From Burkholderiales bacterium (GTDB lineage Bacteria > Pseudomonadota > Gammaproteobacteria > Burkholderiales > Burkholderiaceae_B), in assembly GCA_021299735.1 (NCBI GenBank), contig JAJTEM010000016.1, positions 1 through 63,478 on the forward strand: a stretch of DNA of 63,478 nt. Reading direction: 5' to 3'. This document shows positions 42,157 to 56,391 of this stretch, in pieces (within the stretch, counting starts at the first letter, position 1; the number at the start of each line of letters is the position of its first letter). Below the pieces are notes generated by a model. The model had not been told where the DNA came from. It saw only the letters and a program-made list of their open reading frames with translations, and ran no database searches. The position numbers and the translations under genes were made by a program.

Positions 42157-42966
42157 ATGAATATTGTGATTAAAAACGAGCATGACATTGAAAAAATGCG
42201 TGTGGCAGGCCGTTTGGCTTCTGAAGTTCTTGATTTTATCGGCCCACATGTGGTGGCAGGGATTACCACCGAGGAGCTGGATAAACTCTGCCACGATTAC
42301 ATGGTGAACGTGCAGGGTACAATTCCCGCTCCATTGAACTACGCACCTCCGGGTTACACCCCCTACCCCAAGTCAATATGTACCTCGGTTAATCACCAAA
42401 TTTGTCATGGTGTTCCAGGGCCAAAAAAGCTGAAAAATGGCGACATCATCAATATTGACATTACCGTAATCAAGGACGGTTATCACGGGGACACCAGCCG
42501 CATGTTTATCGTGGGTGAGGGTTCACTGGCAGCCAGACGTTTGTGCGAGATCACATTTGAAGCCATGTGGATTGGTATTGAGCAAGTGCGCCCCGGGGCT
42601 ACGCTTGGCGACGTTGGAGCTGCCATTCAAAAATTCGCAGAAGGGTTCGGCTACTCGGTGGTTCGGGAATTTTGTGGTCATGGAATTGGCACCAAGTTTC
42701 ATGAGGAACCACAGGTTTTGCATTACGGCAAACCTGGCACTGGCGTGGTGTTGCAGGAAGGCATGATTTTCACCATTGAGCCAATGTTGAATGCGGGTCG
42801 CCGGGAAATCAAGGAAATGCCAGATGGATGGACTATTGTGACGAAAGACCACAGCTTGTCGGCACAGTGGGAGCACACGGTGTTAGTCACTGCCGATGGA
42901 TATGAAATCTTGACTCAATCGGCAGGCACGCCCGCCAACCCTCGCTTGAAAACACAGGCAGCCTGA
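42157..42966 (+). CDS. map: Methionine aminopeptidase, type I
   Basis: 269 residues. Removes N-terminal Met from new proteins. Metal ligands and motifs: PYPKSICTSVNHQICHGVPG, IINIDITVIKDGYHGDTSRM, GHGIGTKFHEEPQVLHYGKPG, FTIEPMLNAG and HSLSAQWEHTVLV. AGGAAT site at about 42139. Divergent from rpsB and followed directly by glnD, as in other Burkholderiales. Confidence 0.98.
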   Translation: MNIVIKNEHDIEKMRVAGRLASEVLDFIGPHVVAGITTEELDKLCHDYMVNVQGTIPAPLNYAPPGYTPYPKSICTSVNHQICHGVPGPKKLKNGDIINIDITVIKDGYHGDTSRMFIVGEGSLAARRLCEITFEAMWIGIEQVRPGATLGDVGAAIQKFAEGFGYSVVREFCGHGIGTKFHEEPQVLHYGKPGTGVVLQEGMIFTIEPMLNAGRREIKEMPDGWTIVTKDHSLSAQWEHTVLVTADGYEILTQSAGTPANPRLKTQAA

Positions 42967-42967
42967 C

Positions 42968-45577
42968 TTGAGCAAGGAAGTGGCAAAATCTGCGAAAACA
43001 CCCGCTGCTCCCGACCTGAGCACTGTGCGAGTGAGCATTAAGAATCAGTTGAAAAGCCAAGCGCATCAATGGCTTACACCCTTTGATCAGAATACACCTG
43101 CTTCAGCCGTAGAAGCTGTATTAAAAAGGCGCTGCACTTGTGTGGACGAAGCACTGATCTCTTTGTGGGATTCAATTGAAATGCCAGCGCAATACAGCTT
43201 GGTTGCCGTGGGTGGCTATGGCCGTGGCGAATTGTTTCCATTTTCAGATGTCGATGTATTGATTCTGATTAATGAAGAGCCCAACGAGACAAACACTGAG
43301 AAACTTGAAATCTTTTGCGGTTCCGGCTGGGATATCGGGCTTGAGATTGGGCACAGTGTTAGAACCCCGGCGCAGTGCATCGAAGAGGCAGGCAAAGACA
43401 TTACGGTTCAAACTGCACTTGTAGAGGCACGTTTTTTGGCAGGAAATAAAAGAAACTTCAATGACTTAAAATCTTCTCTGAAGAAAGCTCTTGAAGTAAA
43501 GGCATTCTTTCGCAAAAAAACCCTGGAACTTAGGCAGCGTCATGCAAAATATCAGGAGACACCCTACAGCCTTGAACCGAACTGCAAGGAAAGTCCGGGT
43601 GGCCTGCGAGACCTTCATGTAATTCTGTGGGTATGCCGCGCCGCGAATTTGGGCAACAGCTGGGCCGAAATGGCTAAAAAAGGGTTGATCACGCCTTTTG
43701 AAGCTGCAAAATTGAGGAACAACGAACGCACCCTCAAAAAAATCAGATACCAGTTACATGTCACTACAGGCCGTCGAGAAGACAGGCTTGTGTACGATGT
43801 TCAGACCCAACTGGCTGAGTCGCTGGGATATCACCCGACTGCTGCAAAACGATCGAGTGAGCAATTGATGCAGCTCTATTACCTGGCAGCCAAGGCAGTC
43901 ATGCAGCTGAACACCATATTGCTTCAAAACATTGAGCTTTCCATTTTCGGCACCAACGCACAGGCAGTGGTGATCGATGATGAGTTTCAGGAAACAGATT
44001 CACTGCTGGACATTCGAAACGACGAGGTATTCGCTAAAAATCCGTCTGCCATGCTACGTGCTTTTATCGTGATGCAGCAAAATCCGCGGCTCAAGGGTAT
44101 GAGCGCCCGAATGCTTCGGAAGCTGTGGCACAGCAGGGTAAAGATCAACAGTGATTTTCGAAAAAACCCGGTGAATAAAGCTTTGTTTATTGAATTCTTC
44201 AAGCAACCGCAGGGTATCGTTCACGAACTTAGACGCATGAATGAAACCAGTGTTCTGGGAAGGTATTTGCCGGTTTTTCGTAAAATTGTGGGACAAATGC
44301 AGCACGACTTGTTTCACGTGTATACGGTTGACCAGCACATATTGACTGTGGTGCGCAACTTGCGCCGCTTTACCATGGCTGAGCACGCCCATGAGTACCC
44401 ATACTGTAGCCAATTGATGGCCAATTTTGATGATCATTGGTTGTTGTATATTGCTGCCTTGTTTCACGATGTGGCCAAAGGCCGAGGCGGTGACCACAGC
44501 GTGTTGGGCGAGGTCGATGCACGCAAATTCTGCAAAGACCACGGATTCAATGAGGAAAACACAGATTTGGTGGCGTTTCTTGTCAAGCATCACCTGACCA
44601 TGTCGAATATCGCCCAAAAGAAAGACCTGTCAGATGTCGAGGTGTTGAAAGATTTTGCTGCGCTTGTAAAAACCCCGCGAAACCTCACAGCTCTCTATTT
44701 GCTTACTGTTGCAGATATTCGTGGCACTAGCCCGAAGGTGTGGAATGCATGGAAAGGCAAACTACTAGAAGATTTGTATCGACTGACCCTGAAATATTTG
44801 GGTGGAGAGGCCCCGAACCGTAGGCAAATGCTTGCCGAGCAGCAAGCTGAAGCGCGCAGAATTTTGCGGCTGTACGCACTTTCAGACGACGTTCAGGACA
44901 AACTGTGGGCCCAACTTGATGTGTCCTATTTCCTGCGGCAGGGACCCAGTGACATTGCTTGGCACACACGGCACCTGTACTGGCGCGTAGACACCGAGCA
45001 ACCGATCGTCAAGGCTCGCCTTTCATCGATTGGCGAGGGTTTGGAGTTGTTGGTGTATACCCGTGACGAAATGGATTTGTTTGCACGGATTTGCGGGTAT
45101 TTCGATTCCAAAAACCTGAGCATTCTGGATGCAAAAATCCATACCACATCCCACGGCTATGCACTTGATTCGTTTTTGATTCAACACGACAGTCAGCATG
45201 AGTTTTACCGCGAAACACTGTCGCTGCTTGAAGCTGAACTCCAGGATCGGCTGGTCAAGCGTCTTCCGTTGGAACCACCGGTGTTTGGTCGAATGTCCCG
45301 ACAGTCCAGGCATTTTCCGGTTCGCCCTTCAGTCGATTTGAAGCCAGACGAAAAGGGCAACCAGTATTTGCTAACTGTGTCAGCCACCGACCGCACCGGT
45401 TTGTTGTACTCGATTACCCGCTTGCTCGCGCAATACAAGGTTAGCGTACAAACCGCTAAAATTATGACTCTGGGCGAGCGAGCCGAAGACACTTTTTTAC
45501 TCTACGGACAGTCCTTGAACTCGGGAAAACTGCAAATTCAGTTAGAAGCCGAACTTCTCGAATTGCTGTCAATATAA
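42968..45577 (+). CDS. glnD: Bifunctional PII uridylyltransferase/uridylyl-removing enzyme
   Basis: 869 residues. Senses glutamine and modifies PII, the centre of nitrogen control. The nucleotidyltransferase domain has GGYGRGELFPFSDVDVLIL; the HD domain has ALFHDVAKGRGGDHS and HHLTMSNIAQKKD; two ACT domains follow (ELLVYTRDEMDLFARICGYF and LLTVSATDRTGLLYSITRLL). The start is TTG at 42968, one base after the map stop; GTG at 42980 is an alternative and no upstream ATG exists. Its 3' end overlaps the truncated phosphorylase gene on the other strand by 40 bases. Confidence 0.96.
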   Translation: MSKEVAKSAKTPAAPDLSTVRVSIKNQLKSQAHQWLTPFDQNTPASAVEAVLKRRCTCVDEALISLWDSIEMPAQYSLVAVGGYGRGELFPFSDVDVLILINEEPNETNTEKLEIFCGSGWDIGLEIGHSVRTPAQCIEEAGKDITVQTALVEARFLAGNKRNFNDLKSSLKKALEVKAFFRKKTLELRQRHAKYQETPYSLEPNCKESPGGLRDLHVILWVCRAANLGNSWAEMAKKGLITPFEAAKLRNNERTLKKIRYQLHVTTGRREDRLVYDVQTQLAESLGYHPTAAKRSSEQLMQLYYLAAKAVMQLNTILLQNIELSIFGTNAQAVVIDDEFQETDSLLDIRNDEVFAKNPSAMLRAFIVMQQNPRLKGMSARMLRKLWHSRVKINSDFRKNPVNKALFIEFFKQPQGIVHELRRMNETSVLGRYLPVFRKIVGQMQHDLFHVYTVDQHILTVVRNLRRFTMAEHAHEYPYCSQLMANFDDHWLLYIAALFHDVAKGRGGDHSVLGEVDARKFCKDHGFNEENTDLVAFLVKHHLTMSNIAQKKDLSDVEVLKDFAALVKTPRNLTALYLLTVADIRGTSPKVWNAWKGKLLEDLYRLTLKYLGGEAPNRRQMLAEQQAEARRILRLYALSDDVQDKLWAQLDVSYFLRQGPSDIAWHTRHLYWRVDTEQPIVKARLSSIGEGLELLVYTRDEMDLFARICGYFDSKNLSILDAKIHTTSHGYALDSFLIQHDSQHEFYRETLSLLEAELQDRLVKRLPLEPPVFGRMSRQSRHFPVRPSVDLKPDEKGNQYLLTVSATDRTGLLYSITRLLAQYKVSVQTAKIMTLGERAEDTFLLYGQSLNSGKLQIQLEAELLELLSI

Positions 45578-46116
45578 GTAAAAGCGCCATCGCGCGCCAG
45601 GCGTTTCACCTCTGCCGCTGTTTCGAGTCTTGGCCCTTGGGTGCAGGCATAACAACCACCCTGCACCACTTGCTCGCCAACCGCATCTGCAGCCAGGCAC
45701 AACGAGGTGCGCAGCGCTTGGTCATAAGGCCAGGTGAAGTCGATGTGCTGCACAGCCTGATTGTCGCCCTCAAAGAATGTGGCGTCGCGACCGTGTGTGT
45801 AATCCAGAATTTGGTCGGGGACCACCAATTGCCCGGGCCTCAAATCAGGGCGAATGCCGCCCACCGAGGCCACCGACAGGATACCGTCGATGTTGAGCTG
45901 AGACAGAGCCCAGATATTGGCCCGGTAATTGATTTGATGGGGTGCAATGGTATGCCCATACCCGTGCCGGGCCAGAAAAACAATTTCATGGCCGGCCAAC
46001 ATGCCAAAGGTGAGCGCACCCGAGGGTTCGCCATAAGGCGTGCGCTGGACCTTGCGATTGGTAATTTCAAATTCAGGTAATTGGCTTAGACCACTGCCTC
46101 CCAACACTGCGTACAT
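45538..46116 (-). pseudogene. Truncated nucleoside phosphorylase (S-methyl-5'-thioinosine phosphorylase-like)
   Basis: 192 residues where the family has about 245. Residues 1-177 match class II purine nucleoside/MTIP phosphorylases well: AVLGGSGLSQL, LARHGYGHTIAPHQINYRAN, ASVGGIRPDLRPGQLVVP and TQGPRLETAAEVKRLARDG. The usual continuation (the GMTGMPEA segment and the Asp loop needed to bind the base) is gone; the last 15 residues are read from the antisense of the end of glnD. The gene was probably cut by a deletion that stops within about 10 bases of the glnD stop. If expressed it should be inactive. It is four bases downstream of galU on the same strand. Confidence 0.8.
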
Positions 46117-46119
46117 GGT

Positions 46120-46995
46120 TTACTTCCTGTCAGTTAGGTATTGTTCAAACTCTGCCGCCACCTCCGGGTGCTTTAATCCCAGTTCTACAGTGGCTTTCAA
46201 GTAACCTATTTTTGAACCACAGTCGAAACGGGTACCTGCGAATCGGTATGCCAGCACGGGTTGGTCTTCAAGCAACGACGCGATACCGTCAGTCAACTGA
46301 ATTTCCCCGCCAGCACCTTTGCCGGTTTTTCGAATGTGATCAAAAATTTGTGAATTCAAGACGTAGCGACCCACCACAGCCAAATTGGTTGGCGCGTCTT
46401 TGGGGTCTGGCTTTTCCACAATCGCATTGACCCGCTCGGAGCGATTATTCCAAGGCGAGCTTGAAACAATACCGTACGACTTTGTTTCCGAAGGATCCAC
46501 TTCTTGCACAGCCAGGACGCTCGCATGCTCCCGTTCAAATACTTTCACCATTTGGTGCGTAACCGACGGTGTACCTTTATCCACGTCCATCAGGTCGTCC
46601 GCCAAAAGTACAGCAAAAGGCTCAGTACCTACCACTGGTTCTGCACACAGTACCGCATGACCAAGCCCTAGAGGCTCCATTTGGCGAATATAAATACAGT
46701 TCACGTGACTGGGTACGATATTCTTGACAATCTCAAGCAGCGCAGTTTTACCGCGAGCCTGCAATTCGGCTTCCAGCTCGTAGGCTTTGTCGAAATGATC
46801 CTCAATCGAACGCTTGCTTCGGCCAGTAATGAAAACCAACTCGCTCAAACCGGCTTCCAAGGCCTCTTCAACGGCATATTGAATTAGTGGTTTGTCTACC
46901 ACGGGCATCATTTCTTTGGGGCTGGCTTTGGTAGCCGGTAAAAATCGGGTACCCATACCCGCCACAGGAAACACAGCTTTTCTAACTCGGGACAT
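46120..46995 (-). CDS. galU: UTP-glucose-1-phosphate uridylyltransferase
   Basis: 291 residues. Makes UDP-glucose for surface polysaccharides. Motifs: [38 protein letters not shown], the [12 protein letters not shown] segment, AVLLADDL and [28 protein letters not shown]. Full length. Reads into the truncated phosphorylase gene, so the two were probably one unit. Separated from ligA by an 88-base gap. Confidence 0.97.
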   Translation of the reverse strand: MSRVRKAVFPVAGMGTRFLPATKASPKEMMPVVDKPLIQYAVEEALEAGLSELVFITGRSKRSIEDHFDKAYELEAELQARGKTALLEIVKNIVPSHVNCIYIRQMEPLGLGHAVLCAEPVVGTEPFAVLLADDLMDVDKGTPSVTHQMVKVFEREHASVLAVQEVDPSETKSYGIVSSSPWNNRSERVNAIVEKPDPKDAPTNLAVVGRYVLNSQIFDHIRKTGKGAGGEIQLTDGIASLLEDQPVLAYRFAGTRFDCGSKIGYLKATVELGLKHPEVAAEFEQYLTDRK

Positions 46996-47083
46996 GATTG
47001 CTCACTCAGTAATCGATCAATAAAAGATAAATGTAAAAAACGTTATAAGTGTTCTGTCTCATTGTTTGGCATAACTTTCCGAC

Positions 47084-50243
<3,160 letters not shown>

Positions 50244-50247
<4 letters not shown>

Positions 50248-53200
50248 ACAGTTTCCGTTGCCATTTTTTCTGCAGCAGCCAAATCAACGGCAACAATGCG
50301 GGACACACCTTTTTCCTGCATTGTTACTCCAATTAACTGCTGTGCCATTTCCATGGCGATTTTATTGTGAGAAATGAACAAAAATTGGGTTTGTTCAGAC
50401 ATTTGTTTGACCAAACGTGTAAAACGCTCGGTGTTGGCATCATCTAGCGGAGCATCAACTTCGTCGAGCAAGCAGAATGGTGCCGGGTTTAACTCAAAGA
50501 TCGCGAAAACCAGCGCGGTCGCGGTGAGCGCCTTCTCTCCGCCCGACAATAAGTGGATGGTGCCGTTTTTCTTGCCTGGGGGTTGGGCAAACACTTGCAC
50601 ACCGGCATCCAGAATTTCATCTCCGGTCATGACAAGGCGCGCCTCGCCCCCTCCGAATAATTTCGGGAACAAACGAGAAAAATGTCCGTTCACAACACCG
50701 AAAGTTTCAGAAAGAAGATCACGTGTTTCCTTGTCAATTTTACGAATGGCGTCCTCAAGGGTTTCCATGGCCTCCATCAGGTCACCAGCCTGTTGGTCGA
50801 GGAATGATTTTCTTTCTGTTGCGGCAACCAGTTCATCCAGTGCAGCCAGGTTTACAGCGCCTAACTCTTGCATACCGTTAATTAGGCGAGTTACCTCAGC
50901 CTGAAGAACCGACGCTTTGGGAGGCACCTCCATGGCAACGAACTGCTGGGCCAATTCGTTTACATCAGCCTGCACTTCGTCCATCAAATTTTTGTACTGT
51001 TCGATCGTTAGCTCTGCTGCCTGAATTTTCAAGGCAAGGTCCTGAACCGTATCTCGCAGAGGGTCGGCCTGTTTGTCACTTTCTTTCTCTATCCGCTCAA
51101 GTTCAGAGACCTTGGACATGATTTGCTCAAGTGCGTCGCGAGAAATTGCTACCCTTTCTTCAGCTATCACCCGTTCTTCCAGCGCAGCTTGCAGGGCTTC
51201 CTGGCCTTCTGTTTCGGAAAGGCTTTCAAGTTCAGTAACCGCCAATTGTTTGCGTTGCTGAATTTGCTGAATTTGGCTGTTGGCAAAGGTAATATCCCTC
51301 TCGCATTCTCGTTGGCGAGATTCTTGGTTGCGAATGTTGAATTCAGCATCCTGCTTTCTGCGCAGTGCATCCTGTACTTGTGCCTGCTTGTCGCGTAGCG
51401 CTTGCTCTGCTTGGGTTACCTTGTCTTTCTTGCTTTCAAGTGCATCACTGGCCACAGCAAGCTGCTCATCAAGTTCAGCGTACTTGTCTTCCGATTCAAG
51501 CAAAATCGCGCGCTGTTCTTCAAGTTCGCTTTGCAGCAAGGCCAGGTCCAAGCCAATTTGTTCGCGGCGGCTGTCTGCCCGGCTTTGTTGCTCCTGCAAA
51601 CGAATCAGCTGCACCTGTGCTTCATGTAAACGCTTGGTCAAGCTTTCAACCAGGTTGCGTGCCTGCACCACATTCGCTTTCATTTCCCCAGTGCGAAGTT
51701 GCAGTTGGTCCCGCTTGGCCATTGATTCATTTTTCAGCATGTCGAGCGCGCGCACTTCGGTGCGCAAGGCTTCAATTTGCTGCTGGCGCTCTAGCCGACC
51801 GCTTTGGGCATTGTCTGCTGCATAAAACGAAACGCCTGTTGCGCTTACGCAATGACCTTGTGGCGTAAAAATTCGCTGACCAGGTTTCAGATTTTTTCGC
51901 TTTGCCAGTGCTGCTTGCAAATCGGGCGCCAAAAGGTAGCCCGCCAACGATTGCACCAATGATTGCTGAATGGCGTAATCTGAGCTGCGAACCAGGCTGG
52001 CCAGGTCTTCCGGCCCAACCGGAAGATTATTGCCACTGCCGCTATTGGCTGCTTCAATAAATGCAACCCGCGCAGGTGGCGGCTGTTTTGCAAAGCCTTC
52101 CACCATGTCCAAGGTACGCACTTGAAAGCTGTCTAGCGATTCTCGCAATGCTGATTCCAGCGCCCGTTCCCAGCCACGTTCTACCTGCAGCTTGCCCAAC
52201 AGGCGGGGCGTTTCACCAAGCCCACTGCTTTCCACCCACGGTTTTAACTCAGCACTTTCTGCAAGTTGCTCATTCAGTTTTTCCAACGCATGCAACTGGG
52301 CTTGCGCATTGGCGTGTTTGTCGCGCTCAGTGTTGAATGCAGCTTGCACGTGGTCAAGCTCGGCGCTGCCCGAAGCCAGCCTGCTTTCGAGTTCAGCAAG
52401 CTTGCCAGTGGCATCCTCAAGATCGCGTTCAAGGGATTGAACCCGAGACTGCACTTCATCCATTTCATGCACGGAAGGTGCAGCAATTTGCTGCTTTTCA
52501 CTTTCAAGTCGATCCAGTTTTACTTGAATGGTGTTTTCCGCTCGACTAGCCGACTCCTGCTGCGAGGAAACCTGGCTGAGCGCTTGCTGAATTTGCATAA
52601 CACCCGCACGCTGTTGATCAACCGCTGACCGGGCAGCCTGCAAAGCAAGCTCCACTGGCTCAATGGCCAACTCGGCTTCTTCAAGTGCAATGATTCGCTC
52701 TTCTAGTTCTGCCTGCTGCTCTTCAGCAGAACCACTAATTTCTTCCAGCCTGGCTTTGGCGTCTTGTTCACGAACAGTCCAATTTTGGATTTCAAGCTCA
52801 AGCTCGGCCACGCGAGCACCCAAACGGGCACGCGATTCAGCCATCACTCTCAAATCCGCCTCCAGGCGGCTTACCTGCCGGTTGGCTTCAATCCACTGGG
52901 TTTGATCATTTTCAAGTTGCTGTTGGGCATCCACCTGCTTTTCACGCACGGAAAACAATTCAGTTTGCGTACTGATAGTGCTTCTGAGTAACGGATGTAC
53001 CATAGCAGGCGTTGTTTGGTGTTTTTGGCTTCTTCCAGTTCCTTGAACTGGCGCGCCACGGTGGCCTGCTGCTCCAAGCGCTCAATTTGACCGGTCAATT
53101 CACGAAGGATATCTTCGATTCGGGTCAGGTTGTCGCGGGTATCGGCCAAACGGTTACCCGTTTCACGTCGGCGTTCCTTATACTTAGAAACCCCGGCAGC

Positions 53201-53698
53201 TTCTTCAAGGAAAATTCGCAGTTCTTCCGGGCGCGCTTCAATAATTCTGGCAATCATGCCCTGACCGATAATGGCGTAAGCACGTGGCCCAAGGCCTGTG
53301 CCCAAGAAAATGTCTTGAACATCGCGGCGGCGAACCGCCTGCTGGTTAATGTAATAAGTTGAAGCGCCGTCTCGCGTGAGCACGCGTTTTACCGAAATTT
53401 CCGAATATTGGTTCCAGCTGCCGCCTGCACGGCCCTCGGCGTTGTCGAATACGAGCTCAACGCTGGCTCGCGATGCAGCCTTGCGGTTGGTGGAACCGTT
53501 GAAAATAACATCTTGCATGGACTCACCACGCAGTTCAGACGCCTTGGATTCACCCAATACCCAGCGAACCGCGTCGATAATGTTGGATTTGCCACAGCCG
53601 TTCGGCCCCACCACACCCACCAAATTACTGGGTACAGCGAAGGACGTTGGTTCAACAAATGACTTAAAGCCAGCTAAACGAATGTGAGTTAATCGCAC
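50244..53698 (-). pseudogene. smc: Chromosome segregation protein SMC, interrupted by a one-base frameshift
   Basis: SMC condenses and segregates chromosomes as a coiled-coil ATPase dimer. The first part (GTG start at 53698, MRLTHIRLAGFKSFVEP) holds Walker A in GPNGCGKSN and continues well-formed to about KQRLLWYIR. Then the frame changes: codons up to CGT near 52991 are in one frame, and the coiled-coil arms from TISTQTELFSVREKQ on are in the -1 frame. Read on past the shift, the 919-residue remainder includes the hinge (GLGETPRLLGKLQVERGWERAL region) and the C-terminal head with HLLSGGEKALTA and the DEVDAPLDDAN Walker B. A TT pair at the junction where TTT would restore the frame suggests a single missing base. 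Overlaps zipA by ATGA. Confidence 0.85.
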
Positions 53699-53882
53699 GA
53701 TGAAGTGGAAAGAAGGCCAATAGAACGAATAAAAACTTCAACCCACGGGAACTTGAAAACCCGCTGACCTTATAATAGCAAAGCCTTTGCGCTTTACGCC
53801 GGGCACCGGCCCTTAGTTGGCAGGATGATTGAGTTGTTTAACGCCACAGTGGCCCATGGCCCGACAGGCTTACGAGAGAAGC

Positions 53883-54302
53883 ATGAGTAACAAACCCAGC
53901 CGCGATTTACAGACATTCCCGAACCCAAACCCGGATCGGCCCTACCACGTTCACATTGAAGTGCCTGAATTTACATGCCTTTGTCCTTTGACGGGTCAGC
54001 CAGACTTCGCCACTTTGGTGATCGACTACCTGCCAAACCAGAAGAATGTAGAGCTGAAAAGCCTGAAAATGTACATGTGGAGCTATCGCGAAGAAGGCGC
54101 CTTCCATGAAGCGGTCACCAACAAAATTCTGGACGACCTGGTGGCAGCAACCGACCCCCGCTACATGAAACTGACCGCAAAATGGTATGTTCGCGGTGGC
54201 GTATACACCACAGTAGTGGCAGAGCACCGCCATGCCAGCTTTCAGCCCTTGCCAAAAGTTGAACTTGATTCAATTTCAACCATGAACCCCACCCGAGGCT
54301 AA
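53883..54302 (+). CDS. queF: NADPH-dependent 7-cyano-7-deazaguanine (preQ0) reductase
   Basis: 139 residues from ATG at 53883 (frame open to 53829 but the shorter start fits the family). Reduces preQ0 to preQ1 in queuosine synthesis. The catalytic Cys lies in [14 protein letters not shown], followed by [37 protein letters not shown] and HRHAS. The short, unimodular YkvM type. No preQ1 riboswitch is evident in the 184-base upstream gap. Divergent from smc. Confidence 0.93.
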   Translation: MSNKPSRDLQTFPNPNPDRPYHVHIEVPEFTCLCPLTGQPDFATLVIDYLPNQKNVELKSLKMYMWSYREEGAFHEAVTNKILDDLVAATDPRYMKLTAKWYVRGGVYTTVVAEHRHASFQPLPKVELDSISTMNPTRG

Positions 54303-54342
54303 AAATCGCGTGGCTAACATGTTTGGCTAAACAGCAATTCCG

Positions 54343-55539
54343 GTGAATACATTGAAAAATCTCGACAAACTCCAGCCCTACCCCTTTGAACGCCTTCGAG
54401 CTTTGTTCGCAGGAAGCCAGCACACGGGCGGACTGGCTCACGTGAACCTTTCAATCGGCGAACCCAAGCACCCTACCCCGGAATTGGTCAAGCAAGCCTT
54501 GATTGACAACCTCGATGGCTTATCGGTTTACCCTGGCACACAGGGCTTGCCGGTGTTGAGAAAGGCAATTTCTGACTGGATATTGCGACGCTTCGATGCT
54601 TTGGTAGACCCGGAAACCCAGGTACTGCCAATTTTGGGTTCACGCGAAGCGCTGTTTTCTTTCGCGCAGGTGGTGCTGGATGGTTGTGAAAACGATAGCC
54701 ACGTGGTTTTCCCAAACCCCTTCTACCAAATTTACGAAGGTGCCACTTTTCTGGGTGGCGCAAGCCCGGTGTTTGTGAATATCGACCCGGCATCAGGCTT
54801 ACCAAATTTTCAAACGCTCAGCCCAGATGTTCTGGCAAAAACAAAGCTGATGTATGTATGTTCGCCAAACAACCCCACGGGTGCTGTGTATTCGCTGGAA
54901 GATTGGCAAAAACTGTTTGATTTGGCCGATGAATACAACATTGTGATTGCCTCCGATGAATGTTATTCCGAAATTTATCTGGATGGCACAGCCGCCCCTA
55001 TTGGCGGGCTTGAAGCCGCAAGCCGTTTGGGTCGATCTGATTACAATAACTTGATCGTGTTTTCCAGCTTGTCCAAGCGCTCCAACGCGCCTGGGCTCAG
55101 GTCAGGCTACGTGGCTGGCGATGCTGACCTGATCAAGGCATTCCTGCGATACCGAACCTACCATGGCTCGGCAATGTCTACTACCATTCAAATGGCCAGC
55201 GTAGCGGCCTGGAACGATGAGGAACATGTGGCAGACAACCGCCGCCTGTACACCGAGAAGTTCAAGGCATTCAGCGCAATTCTTGAAGGCAAACTTGAAT
55301 TGCACATTCCACCGGCCGGCTTTTATTTTTGGGCCGATGTAGGCCAAAGCGACACCGTGTTTGCCAAAACATTGTTCGAACAGGCGCATGTTACCCTGTT
55401 GCCCGGAAGCTTTTTGGGCCGCGAAGTAAATGGCTTAAACCCCGGCAGCAACCATGTGCGCATCGCCTTGGTGGCCAGCCTCGAAGAATGCAATGAAGCT
55501 GCGCAGCGCATTGCGAACCACATTAAAAACAATCTCTGA
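54343..55539 (+). CDS. dapC: Succinyldiaminopimelate transaminase
   Basis: 398 residues. PLP-dependent class I aminotransferase of lysine/diaminopimelate synthesis. Start is GTG at 54343 (TTG at 54352 is the alternative). Motifs: [68 protein letters not shown] and the PLP lysine in [20 protein letters not shown]. Head of the dapC-dapD-arsC-prmB-yheS run. Confidence 0.95.
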   Translation: MNTLKNLDKLQPYPFERLRALFAGSQHTGGLAHVNLSIGEPKHPTPELVKQALIDNLDGLSVYPGTQGLPVLRKAISDWILRRFDALVDPETQVLPILGSREALFSFAQVVLDGCENDSHVVFPNPFYQIYEGATFLGGASPVFVNIDPASGLPNFQTLSPDVLAKTKLMYVCSPNNPTGAVYSLEDWQKLFDLADEYNIVIASDECYSEIYLDGTAAPIGGLEAASRLGRSDYNNLIVFSSLSKRSNAPGLRSGYVAGDADLIKAFLRYRTYHGSAMSTTIQMASVAAWNDEEHVADNRRLYTEKFKAFSAILEGKLELHIPPAGFYFWADVGQSDTVFAKTLFEQAHVTLLPGSFLGREVNGLNPGSNHVRIALVASLEECNEAAQRIANHIKNNL

Positions 55540-55553
55540 CACAGGAAATCACC

Positions 55554-56384
55554 ATGACAACAAACCATCAATCCATTATCGAAGCCGCTTGGGAAAACCG
55601 TGCAGAAATTTCTCCCTCGTCAGCCCCCGCCGATGTTCGCGCGGCTGTAAGCGATGTACTTGAAAAACTAAATACTGGCGAACTGCGTGTTTGCTCCAAG
55701 GAAAACGGCGAGTGGTTTACGCACCAGTGGATCAAGAAAGCGGTATTGCTCTCTTTCCGCCTGGAAGACAACAAGCCCATGGCTGCTGGTGGCTTTACCC
55801 AGTTTTACGACAAAGTGCCCACGAAGTTTGTGGACTACACCGAAGAAGACTTCAAGAAAGGTGGTTTCCGCGTGGTGCCACCAGCAGTGGCACGCCGTGG
55901 CAGTTTCATTGCGAAGAACGTGGTGCTCATGCCCAGCTACGTGAACATTGGTGCGTATGTAGACGAAGGCACGATGGTTGACACATGGGCCACCGTAGGA
56001 TCATGTGCACAAATTGGCAAAAACGTACACCTAAGCGGTGGCGTAGGCATTGGTGGCGTGTTGGAACCCCTGCAGGCCAACCCAACCATTATCGAAGACA
56101 ACTGCTTTATTGGCGCACGTTCTGAAGTAGTGGAAGGTGTGATTGTCGAAGAAAACTCCGTCATTTCCATGGGCGTTTACATCGGCCAAAGCACGAAAAT
56201 TTACAACCGCGAAACCGGCGAAGTCACATACGGCCGCATTCCTGCAGGCTCAGTCGTAGTAAGTGGCTCACTGCCCAGTGCATGCGGCAAATACAGCTTG
56301 TACTGCGCAGTAATCGTAAAGCGCGTAGACGCCAAAACTCGTGCAAAAACCGGCATCAACGAATTGCTGCGCAACGCGGAGTAA
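55554..56384 (+). CDS. dapD: Tetrahydrodipicolinate N-succinyltransferase
   Basis: 276 residues. Adds succinyl to tetrahydrodipicolinate in lysine synthesis. N-terminal helices ([21 protein letters not shown]), hexapeptide beta-helix (for example [21 protein letters not shown] and [21 protein letters not shown]) and the C-terminal lid (GIN and NELLRNAE). AGGAAA before the ATG. The dapE gene, often near here in Burkholderiales, is not in this cluster. Confidence 0.97.
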   Translation: MTTNHQSIIEAAWENRAEISPSSAPADVRAAVSDVLEKLNTGELRVCSKENGEWFTHQWIKKAVLLSFRLEDNKPMAAGGFTQFYDKVPTKFVDYTEEDFKKGGFRVVPPAVARRGSFIAKNVVLMPSYVNIGAYVDEGTMVDTWATVGSCAQIGKNVHLSGGVGIGGVLEPLQANPTIIEDNCFIGARSEVVEGVIVEENSVISMGVYIGQSTKIYNRETGEVTYGRIPAGSVVVSGSLPSACGKYSLYCAVIVKRVDAKTRAKTGINELLRNAE

Positions 56385-56391
56385 GCCGGTA

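Noticed and set aside
53030..53075. CAAAAAC run upstream of the smc break as a programmed -1 slippery site
   Set aside because: In the smc frame it reads C-AAA-AAC; the first base does not match, and shifting there would destroy the well-conserved KNTKQRLLWYIR segment that follows. The break fits a lost base better.
53699..53882. preQ1 riboswitch ahead of queF
   Set aside because: I looked for the compact H-type pseudoknot and the conserved A-rich tail and do not see them.
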